Part shown: in pieces, positions 1 through 6,571 of the stretch
Position numbering within the stretch: position 1 is the stretch's first letter
Layout of the letters: each line of letters begins with the position of its first letter
NCBI GenBank assembly: GCA_023091735.1
Contig: JALKBU010000934.1
Span: 1-20,521 of the forward strand
Length of the DNA stretch: 20,521 nucleotides
Direction of reading: 5' to 3'
Origin: Trichomonas tenax
Taxonomy: Eukaryota; Parabasalia; Trichomonadida; Trichomonadidae
Made by a program: the position numbers and the translations under genes
The notes under the pieces: model-generated
Databases searched by the model: none
What the model was told of the DNA's origin: nothing
What the model saw: the letters and a program-made list of their open reading frames with translations, nothing else

Positions 1-10
1 ATTTCAACGT

Positions 11-107
11 TTGACTCTGGAAGGCTCGACTATGAACTGGATTGATAATCCAACGAAGCACTATGATAAGGCCCAAGCCAATCCATAGTCGAGCCTTCCA
101 GAGTCAA
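11..107. repeat. Perfect 24-bp inverted repeat / long hairpin
   Basis: The arms at 11-34 and 84-107 are exact reverse complements over 24 bp. After a 5-nt bulge (35-39) pairing resumes for 5 bp (40-44 with 79-83), leaving a loop of about 34 nt. The arms are near 50% GC in a strongly AT-rich spacer. No target-site duplication flanks it, and nothing inside looks like a tRNA or a reading frame. It could be a small MITE-like element, the 3' hairpin of a gene left of the window, or a structured RNA. The repeat is certain; its role is unknown. Confidence 0.9.
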
Positions 108-153
108 TCATAGCAAATGTTTTCATTTATATTAAAATTCACTACTGACACCT

Positions 154-173
154 AATTATGTTATAACATAATT
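154..173. repeat. Perfect 20-bp AT-rich palindrome
   Basis: The ten bases AATTATGTTA are followed directly by their reverse complement TAACATAATT, so the stretch is fully self-complementary with no spacer. It lies about 240 bp upstream of the first gene's probable transcription start. It could be a dimeric protein site or a chance AT palindrome. The rest of 108-414 holds only AT-rich spacer in which I see no gene. Confidence 0.75.
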
Positions 174-414
174 TACATGTCAAAATAATGTCAAATCTGA
201 TATGTAAGTTCGCCACTTTTCATGACACATTATCATACCCTACAATAATTATAATAATAAGATAATATCAATAAATAAAATTTGATATTATGAAATAAAT
301 GAAAATAATAGATTGCCATATAAGTGGATAGTATAAAATTACAAAAATTATCGAAAAATAATGAATATTTGAGGAAAAAACTGGGAGTTAAAAATTATGA
401 ACGTTTTTCTTTTG

Positions 415-419
415 TCACT
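415..419 (+). promoter_or_regulatory. Putative trichomonad initiator (Inr), TCACT
   Basis: TCACT fits the trichomonad Inr consensus TCA+1(C/T)(T/A), with A+1 at 417. This would give a 24-nt leader to the ATG at 441. The same ten bases (GTCACTTTTC) recur upstream of the gene at 19941. This supports the ATG at 441 over any upstream non-ATG start. Confidence 0.55.
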
Positions 420-440
420 TTTCTAAGTTCGCTAAATTCG

Positions 441-1532
441 ATGTCGTCTGTTGTTTCCTCTTCGCAGCTCGGAACTTACACGTCCAGTCACGGAGGGTCC
501 ACAGTATCAGGCAGCACCGATCGCGAGGATTTCACTCCGACACAGGAAAATCTCGACACAATGAAAAACAGAATTGAAACGTTTAGAATAGAGAACGCCC
601 TTCTAATCGAATATGCGCGCCAGAAAGGCACCGATTTGCTTCCACAAGGAACAGTTATTGAGCCTAACGTACACGCGCATTACAAGTTTACGAAGAAACG
701 ATATACGCCACTTCCAATCGCACGCAAACTTGAAATAGCTAAATATGTTAACGATCAAATCGACAAATCCATCGCAGAAGCATCTAAAAAATTCAATGAC
801 GATATTGAGCAAAGTCGCGCGCAGTTGATACAAATTCAAGTGCGTGAGAAGGAGCTTGACAAGGAAAAGGCACAATTCCTTCGCGAAGTATGCGAAGAAT
901 CGAGAGATGAGCGTACAGGAAAAATTATTGGCGAAAAGATCCTTAAATGGTACGATGACACCGTCAAAATGAAAGAAACAAAGAAGGAAACACTTATCCT
1001 TAAGAAACAATCAATGAGCGCGAAAATCAAACAGACAAACGCAAGACTCGAACAGAAGAAAGATTTGGGCGAAAAACTTCAACAAGTCGACTATGATCAA
1101 CTCCAAATCGATAATGAAGCGTATCAGGACCAAATTGCAGAGCTTTCCAAGAAACTATCAAAACTACAGAAGACATCATCATCAGTTGTTTCACGCCTTC
1201 AAAATGCACGTTCTCTTCTTGCAGACGAAGAAAAAGCCTGCGCAACAATGCAGCAGAGCATTGAGCAGAAGCAGAAGGCAATCCAGAAATATGAAAAGGA
1301 AGCGTCTGGTGTCGAAGAGGACCACGAAAAGCTCATCGCTAGTAACGAAGAGATTGCAACAAAGAAGTCAGAATATCGTGTTCCAGATGTCACAGACTAT
1401 ATCGATAAGAAGGCGAAGATATATGAAACACAGAAGATTATTAAGAATTGGGAAAGAAAAGTCCAGTTAGCTGCTATGAATGTTAAGAGATTACAGAAGG
1501 AATTCGAGGAGATCGACACTCCAAGAAAATAA
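441..1532 (+). CDS. CFAP263/CCDC113-like axonemal coiled-coil protein
   Basis: The predicted protein has 363 residues, close to the roughly 370-380 of animal CCDC113. In that family the protein pairs with CCDC96 and sits at the base of radial spoke 3 / dynein g in motile cilia. Residues 1-35 are Ser/Thr-rich and disordered; the rest is almost continuous coiled coil. Family-like landmarks are a KLEIAKYVND segment near 96, a KILKWYDD segment near 166, VDYDQLQIDNE at 216-226, and a C-terminal block from about 312 with VTDYIDKKA and NWERKVQLA, as in the shared CCDC113/CCDC96 domain. I matched these from memory. The open frame extends back to 324, but only a GTG lies there, so the ATG at 441, 24 nt after an Inr, is chosen. 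The stop reads TAAA, like the UAAA polyadenylation signal described in Trichomonas. CCDC96 is the main alternative; its usual length is greater. Confidence 0.82.
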   Translation: MSSVVSSSQLGTYTSSHGGSTVSGSTDREDFTPTQENLDTMKNRIETFRIENALLIEYARQKGTDLLPQGTVIEPNVHAHYKFTKKRYTPLPIARKLEIAKYVNDQIDKSIAEASKKFNDDIEQSRAQLIQIQVREKELDKEKAQFLREVCEESRDERTGKIIGEKILKWYDDTVKMKETKKETLILKKQSMSAKIKQTNARLEQKKDLGEKLQQVDYDQLQIDNEAYQDQIAELSKKLSKLQKTSSSVVSRLQNARSLLADEEKACATMQQSIEQKQKAIQKYEKEASGVEEDHEKLIASNEEIATKKSEYRVPDVTDYIDKKAKIYETQKIIKNWERKVQLAAMNVKRLQKEFEEIDTPRK

Positions 1533-1637
1533 ATCTTTAAATGTCAATTTGCTTATTATAAAAACTTTATTTTATTCTTTGATATAATGCATTATATGAG
1601 ATAGGAATTATACAAAAATATATTAATATTTAAAATT

Positions 1638-1739
1638 CATTTAGATATTGACATATTTTCCCCGATGTTATCATTTTTAATATTGGTGAAAACGAACATT
1701 CATGTCGATATATTTTCTATATTTGTCGATATCTAAATG
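1638..1739. repeat. Inverted repeat between convergent genes
   Basis: Bases 1638-1653 and 1724-1739 are inverted copies matching at 15 of 16 positions, separated by 70 bp. The nonamer TGTCGATAT also occurs as a direct repeat at 1703 and 1724. The element lies between the 3' ends of two convergent genes, in a 279-bp AT-rich spacer with no other feature. It could help 3'-end formation or keep the two transcripts apart; this is inference. Confidence 0.6.
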
Positions 1740-1811
1740 AGGCTATATTTGTTTCTATATCTATAACAAAATATCATTTTAATCATGATGAAAAACATAT
1801 ATATATATGAT

Positions 1812-4589
1812 CTATTGATGTTGACCTATGATGGTGTTAATGCATTGAATGAATTGTTCATATAATCCTTCATCAATTGTTTGTGCATAACAATCTTTCA
1901 TTTGGATTAATTTTGAAACTGCTGCATGAAGTGCTGGAATTTGAGATGCTGAGTATTGCAATTGCGATAAGTTCACCATCATTCTATTAACTTCTGTATC
2001 ATCCGTAGGTGGGAAGTTCTCTAAAACAAACGCTATAATTTCTTCTTTTGGTAATCTGACTGCCAATGTTGACATCAAACTTGCAATGTTTGATTTTGCA
2101 TTATCATCACATTTTTTTAACCATCCCAGTGTTCCTTCAACATATTTGTCTATATATTCATGAGAACTTGGATCACTGAATAATATAAGATTCATCAAGA
2201 ATGTTGCGTTTTGGAATGTTTCAGGGAAATCTCGTTGGAAAATAAGCTCCAAAATTTCTGCAACGAAAATCAAAAAGTTTTCAAATGTTGCCTCGTATTC
2301 TTGTAAATCAATTAAAACTTCAAGAAAAGAATTCAAAGCAAAGTCCGGAACTATTGGTAAAATCTTGTCTTTTAACATAATAAAGTAATCCAAACTTTCT
2401 CTACGACCTCTAAGTAATCCAAACTTTATCATTTGTATGATAGGCATGAAAATCATATAATTTGGATTTTCTATATAGCTTCCAATGAATGGATCAACGA
2501 TTTGATCGAATTCAGCAACATCTTTGTTCAGCAAGTTGTCTAATAAAATATTTGATATCTCTTTCGCTAAAGTGAAATAACCTCTGTCATCATCTATAAT
2601 TAAAACTGTGTTAAGACCGTACGTTACAATGTTAAGAACATCAGAATGATTAAAATGCTTTGCAAGTTCTGATAACGCAGGGGCAATACTTGTTAAAGCA
2701 TCGAAGTTCCTTGTTTGGAATGATTGATTCAGATCGTTCAATAAATCGCCAATTGCAAGGAAATCACCACTTCTCAGCATATAAAATGCTCTAACAGGAA
2801 GTGCATAAACCTCAAGAATTGGAGTTTCAAAACGATATCGGCATAAATTAGAAAGAAATTCGACAATTGTGGAATCAAGTAAAATATTTCTCTCTCCTTG
2901 ATAATTCTGCAATATATTACTTATTACTTGAAGAACAGTTATATATAGTGAAAGATTATCATTCGGGCTTTCAATCATTAATTGACAAAGTCCAAATAAA
3001 TCATTTTGTATTATATTAAATGTTTCAGTTGAAACTTGAGCTACTTTGACAACAATGGAACCAGCAAGTGAAAGAGCGCTTTCATACAATTCTTGATTTG
3101 AAGGTTCGTAGACAGCAGCCAAAATTTTAAATACTTCAGCTGCGATTTCATCAGAAATAGAAGCCGAAAACATAACGATTGAACATAGTAATTGAATAAA
3201 AAGCGAATCAACGCTTGTTTCACTATTAATTGAACGAATATATAGTTCTAATAAAGGTGTCATGTCCAGATTCTCTTTAAGTATATCATTGATGCAATCA
3301 ACATATTGTATTCTAATATCTTCTTTTCCGAAAGCCATCCATAACAATTTTTCGATCATCGATAAATCATTTGATTGATATGATATTGCTCCAACAAGCT
3401 GCAGTGAAGAAAATATTATTTCATCATCAAGTTCATCATTATGTTCAACTAGATATGGAAAAATTCTTTCATTAAATGTGTCATGATATACCGAACTTAC
3501 TTCTGAAAAGTAAATATATCCTTCGTATAAAATTCTTATAACTGTAACAATATGTTCGAAATCTTGATTTTCTAAGCACTCGAGACACTTCTGGTGTATC
3601 AATAAATGAGTATCAGTGATATATCTCAGTTTTTCAATAATGCTTCGAATGTGTTCTTTTGTTGTTTCTTCGTGCGCCATTTCTATTGCAGTTATTATTA
3701 CGCCATCAATCATCCATTCTATCTCATCAGGAGAATAAACATCTTCTGTCTCTATAGTGGATATAACGTATTTAAACAGTGTGAATCTGATGTATGGTTC
3801 GATTTCATCACTTGTTAAAATTTGTTTTAAATTTGGTTTAAATTGACTAATAATGCTTGGAAAATGAATTAAAATCAGACCTAGTGTTGATATAAGGATT
3901 AGCCTGAGATCATTTGGTAGAGTGAGAATGTTATTAAAGCAATTTGACCAATGAGTCCAAATTATTTGAAGATTATTTTCAATAAAATCTTCATCTTTGT
4001 TTTCCATCTCATTAATCTTAGTGAGAACAGAAGCATATAAGTGAGTAAGCTTGATAAATGTTTCACCAATCGATTCTATTGTTTGCAAAATACTAACTAA
4101 ATTTTCAAGTATGATAAAGCTATTTTGATACAAGTATTCGTCTGGCAAACTATTAAAAATGCTATCTATAGATATCAATTTGTATAAATTCACATCTAAA
4201 TTATCGATAAATGTGATTAACCAGTCTAACAACGGTTTAAAAGCTATAATATTTGGGTAAATGATATCTATCATGATGTTGAATATTTTCTGTTTTATAA
4301 ACTTATCAGGCATCCTTTCTAAAATTTCCAATAAAGTAAATTGTATAAAATCTCTCTTTCCTTGATCCAAAAGGTTCCACTGTAATCTTATGGATTTGTG
4401 TAGATATAAATATGCGAGTTCTGTCGTAATATCTTCATCTGAATTATTAATAATATTGAAGAAAAGCTCAATAATTTGATAATATTCGATCCTTTCGAGA
4501 ATCTGTTTCGTTGCAGCAGCAATTATATTGTTATCAGGGCTCAAAGTTAATTTTAATAATTGAACCAATTCAATTGACTGATCATCCAT
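1812..4589 (-). CDS. Karyopherin-beta (importin/exportin) family protein
   Basis: The protein has 925 residues, the usual size of karyopherin-beta transport receptors (about 850-1100), which carry cargo through nuclear pores under Ran-GTP control. The first 75 residues look like an importin-beta N-terminal domain: a helix with LLKLTLSPDNN and a run of Ala, then YLYLHKSIRLQW, equivalent to the family's segment ending in a conserved Trp. The rest is a series of amphipathic helical pairs typical of HEAT repeats, acidic overall, with no membrane segment. The family is fairly clear but the member is not: I could not tell CSE1-like exportins from importin 7/8/9/11 types. The ATG follows TCATT on the minus strand (A+1 at 4599), giving a 10-nt leader. 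It ends with TAG, convergent with the CFAP263-like gene. Codon use is much more AT-rich than in that neighbour. Confidence 0.72.
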   Translation of the reverse strand: MDDQSIELVQLLKLTLSPDNNIIAAATKQILERIEYYQIIELFFNIINNSDEDITTELAYLYLHKSIRLQWNLLDQGKRDFIQFTLLEILERMPDKFIKQKIFNIMIDIIYPNIIAFKPLLDWLITFIDNLDVNLYKLISIDSIFNSLPDEYLYQNSFIILENLVSILQTIESIGETFIKLTHLYASVLTKINEMENKDEDFIENNLQIIWTHWSNCFNNILTLPNDLRLILISTLGLILIHFPSIISQFKPNLKQILTSDEIEPYIRFTLFKYVISTIETEDVYSPDEIEWMIDGVIITAIEMAHEETTKEHIRSIIEKLRYITDTHLLIHQKCLECLENQDFEHIVTVIRILYEGYIYFSEVSSVYHDTFNERIFPYLVEHNDELDDEIIFSSLQLVGAISYQSNDLSMIEKLLWMAFGKEDIRIQYVDCINDILKENLDMTPLLELYIRSINSETSVDSLFIQLLCSIVMFSASISDEIAAEVFKILAAVYEPSNQELYESALSLAGSIVVKVAQVSTETFNIIQNDLFGLCQLMIESPNDNLSLYITVLQVISNILQNYQGERNILLDSTIVEFLSNLCRYRFETPILEVYALPVRAFYMLRSGDFLAIGDLLNDLNQSFQTRNFDALTSIAPALSELAKHFNHSDVLNIVTYGLNTVLIIDDDRGYFTLAKEISNILLDNLLNKDVAEFDQIVDPFIGSYIENPNYMIFMPIIQMIKFGLLRGRRESLDYFIMLKDKILPIVPDFALNSFLEVLIDLQEYEATFENFLIFVAEILELIFQRDFPETFQNATFLMNLILFSDPSSHEYIDKYVEGTLGWLKKCDDNAKSNIASLMSTLAVRLPKEEIIAFVLENFPPTDDTEVNRMMVNLSQLQYSASQIPALHAAVSKLIQMKDCYAQTIDEGLYEQFIQCINTIIGQHQ

Positions 4590-4596
4590 TTATAAA

Positions 4597-4601
4597 AATG
4601 A
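4597..4601 (-). promoter_or_regulatory. Putative Inr, TCATT
   Basis: On the minus strand TCATT fits the Inr consensus, with A+1 at 4599 and a 10-nt leader to the karyopherin ATG at 4589. Confidence 0.6.
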
Positions 4602-4981
4602 ACTTTTTGGCATTTTTTATATTATAGTCAAGACATTATATATTACATCTAAAAGAGAAAATTTGAATTTAATTGTTTAATGGATAAGTAAACGATTAAC
4701 CTCAAATGATAATCATTTACATTGTATTTAGTTGATTTGTAGTAATTATGGACAGTAATTAAGTTTATATAAACATTTTTCATTCAAGTATGTTCAAATT
4801 TCTTGAATATATAAATGTAGATATATGTAGTCTAGGCTCAGTGTAAGAAGATATGCTTCTAATTGAAATTCTAAAACAAATAATAATTACTAAAATTGGT
4901 TGGCCAAGAAACCCAAAATTGAGGAAAGTAAGATTATGTAATTAAATCTATTGATCATGGGATTGAAATATCGAAAAAAAA
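4602..4981. other. AT-rich spacer, no convincing gene
   Basis: This spacer separates the 5' end of the karyopherin gene from the 3' end of the next minus-strand gene. It has an odd 15-nt palindrome at 4704-4718 and a 30-codon plus-strand ORF from ATG 4853 to TAA 4945. The ORF has a coding-like stretch (IGWPRNPKL), but I see no other support for it. No tRNA fold is visible. Confidence 0.6.
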
Positions 4982-5458
4982 TTACTCATTTCCATATTCA
5001 GCTTCAAATTCATCATATTCATCGTCTTCTTTAAAGTATGCGTGCTTCATTGCAATGAAATCCAATTGATCGAATCTTGTTGAATAATTTACTAAAACTG
5101 TGATTAAATCGGAAACACTGTTGACATCTTGGCCTAATTCATTCATATTGTCCGCATATGTCTCATCAATATGTTTCAACTTCGAAATGGCCTCGAGACG
5201 TTTACAGCCAAAATCTTTTCGTGTTTGTTCATACATTTGTATTAGAGATTCAAACTTTGACAGGCATAGTTCGGCTTTGCTTAATTCTTTTTCTGCTTTA
5301 TCATATTCTTGGCTTCGAATTTTGACTTCTCTCTCAAGCTCTGATAATCTTTTTTCATATTCGTTAGTCACCTTTGCCATCTCCACTCTTTTATTATTTG
5401 TACTAACATATCTACTTTTCAGCATTGTATAATCGAAAGTAGCTTGTTTGTCGCCCAT
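4982..5458 (-). CDS. Small coiled-coil protein, unrecognised
   Basis: The protein has 158 residues. After a short N-terminus, residues about 15-85 form a Lys/Glu-rich coiled coil (EYEKRLSELEREVKIRSQEY), followed by a helical region with a mildly hydrophobic patch (VSDLITVLVNY) and a very acidic, Tyr-containing tail (EDDEYDEFEAEYGNE). There is no signal peptide or membrane segment. I do not recognise the family; a structural role in the cytoskeleton or in a complex is only a guess. The frame runs further upstream to a TTG, but the first ATG is at 5458. A TCA lies 11 nt before it, matching leaders of neighbouring genes. It is divergent from the RRM gene across a repeat-bearing spacer. Confidence 0.75.
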   Translation of the reverse strand: MGDKQATFDYTMLKSRYVSTNNKRVEMAKVTNEYEKRLSELEREVKIRSQEYDKAEKELSKAELCLSKFESLIQMYEQTRKDFGCKRLEAISKLKHIDETYADNMNELGQDVNSVSDLITVLVNYSTRFDQLDFIAMKHAYFKEDDEYDEFEAEYGNE

Positions 5459-5587
5459 TTTCTCTTTTTGACAAATAAATTCCGAATTGATATTATTACG
5501 TGTCAATAATATAGTATTTCTGACAAATAAAATATTTTACAAAACAAGACAAATAATCGAAAAATTCTGACAAATAAAATATTTAAT
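5459..5587. promoter_or_regulatory. Bidirectional promoter spacer with GACAAATAA repeats
   Basis: The 129-bp spacer between divergent genes carries TGACAAATAAA at 5469-5479, 5521-5531 and 5569-5579, plus GACAAATAA at 5548-5556. The 20-mer at 5518-5537 is repeated exactly at 5565-5584. On the minus strand each full copy reads TTATTTGTCA; the copy nearest the minus gene supplies the TCA 11 nt upstream of its ATG (A+1 at 5469). The repeats may therefore be transcription-factor sites or spare initiators. The repeats are seen directly; the promoter role is inferred from position. Confidence 0.6.
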
Positions 5588-6253
5588 ATGTCATATTTCG
5601 AATTTTGTCATGTAATTCGGCATATTTTTATGACTGAAGCCGAAGCATCATCCCAGCTCTTAAACAGTGTCATTTTAAGGAATTTAAATATCAATAATCC
5701 ACTTCCTAAAGATGAGCTAGTAAATAAGATTTATGAAGCTCTAAAAATTTCAATATCATTTGAAGATTTTGCAGAGAAAACAAAAGGTATGTTTAATGAT
5801 TACAATCAGTATGCACAAGCTACAGTGTTCAGACTATACGTCACTCCTCAGGTTCCAGGAGTTTTCAATTTGTTCAGAAATGATCCTGAAATGAGGTATT
5901 CTTATACAAAAGTTAAGTTCATTATATATGTTGCAGGATTGGAGCCTCAGCAGAACGAAATCATGCCACTTTTCTATGAATTTTGTTCAATTGGAGAAAT
6001 TGTTGGTATATTTTGCAATGTTGAAAAAAGATATGCCCTCATTCGATTTAATGCAATAGAAGAATGCTTTGCTGCTGTTTCATCACAAAAGAAGATTTTT
6101 AATAATGAATTCATTAAAGTTGGATACGCTTCTGACATAGATTTATACCTTAAAGAAGAAAATGAGAAATATACTTCAGAGAGAATCAAAAAAGGAAAAG
6201 AAATTACTAAATTCGCAGATAAACTATCAAGAAAAGAAATGAAAAGGAAATAA
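5588..6253 (+). CDS. RRM protein, RBM26/27-like
   Basis: The protein has 221 residues from the first ATG. Residues 109-180 form an RNA recognition motif: an RNP2-like strand FIIYVAGL (111-118), an RNP1-like strand KRYALIRF (147-154) lacking the usual Gly and one aromatic, and a closing FNNEFIKVGYA. The wording of the last half (ALIRF, then NNEFIKV) resembles the RRM of RBM26/RBM27, nuclear RNA-decay factors. The helical N-terminal part (about 18-70) could correspond to the PWI-like domain of that group. The tail is Lys-rich, like a nuclear localisation signal. No TCA lies close upstream of ATG 5588, while ATG 5630 (residue 15, MTEAEAS) has TCA 20 and 37 nt upstream. The true start may be 5630, giving 207 residues. 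The RRM is likely; orthology to RBM26/27 is tentative. Confidence 0.75.
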   Translation: MSYFEFCHVIRHIFMTEAEASSQLLNSVILRNLNINNPLPKDELVNKIYEALKISISFEDFAEKTKGMFNDYNQYAQATVFRLYVTPQVPGVFNLFRNDPEMRYSYTKVKFIIYVAGLEPQQNEIMPLFYEFCSIGEIVGIFCNVEKRYALIRFNAIEECFAAVSSQKKIFNNEFIKVGYASDIDLYLKEENEKYTSERIKKGKEITKFADKLSRKEMKRK

Positions 6254-6571
6254 TCGAACGTTGACCATAAATCAAGTTATGTATTGCATGTTTTAAGTGT
6301 AACGGCTCAAAATATCAAAAAATAGGCATTTTGACTCAAATTTATTACTAATGAGGTGAAAAATAATTCAATTACATTATGTTAACGATCCCCAAATTCA
6401 TATTCTATCGGATTTCACAACTATGCAATGTTCAAATTGATGAAAAATAAATTATCAATATATATTCATTTAACTAGATCATACACATATAAATATATAA
6501 ATATTCAACTTGGATAAATAGAATATATGATCAATTCCGAAAATAAAATATATTTACAAACAAAATAAAAA
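6254..6571. other. Convergent AT-rich spacer
   Basis: This spacer lies between the 3' ends of the RRM gene and the disordered-protein gene. I see only AT-rich sequence and a weak 7-bp inverted repeat (GATCATA at 6477, TATGATC at 6526). No ORF or RNA gene stands out. Confidence 0.6.

Noticed and set aside
324..440. N-terminal 39-codon extension of the CFAP263-like gene
   Set aside because: The frame is open but begins with GTG right after a TAA, and the likely Inr at 415 lies inside it. A eukaryotic start at ATG 441 is better supported.
3606..3818. Plus-strand 70-codon ORF opposite the karyopherin gene
   Set aside because: It is an antisense shadow rich in Phe, Cys and Tyr with no independent support.
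4833..4945. GGCTCAGTG and TTGGCCAA as parts of a tRNA
   Set aside because: No T-loop sequence or cloverleaf pairing could be found.
5402..5422. ACTAAC...TTTTCAG on the plus strand, like a 3' splice site
   Set aside because: It lies antisense inside a minus-strand gene with no matching GTAYGT upstream.
5459..5506. Extension of the small coiled-coil gene to 5506
   Set aside because: The codon at 5506 is TTG and the extension runs through the probable Inr.
5788..5810. Intron-like GTATGT...ATCAG inside the RRM gene
   Set aside because: It lacks the ACTAAC branch motif of trichomonad introns, and its removal (23 nt) would break an open frame.
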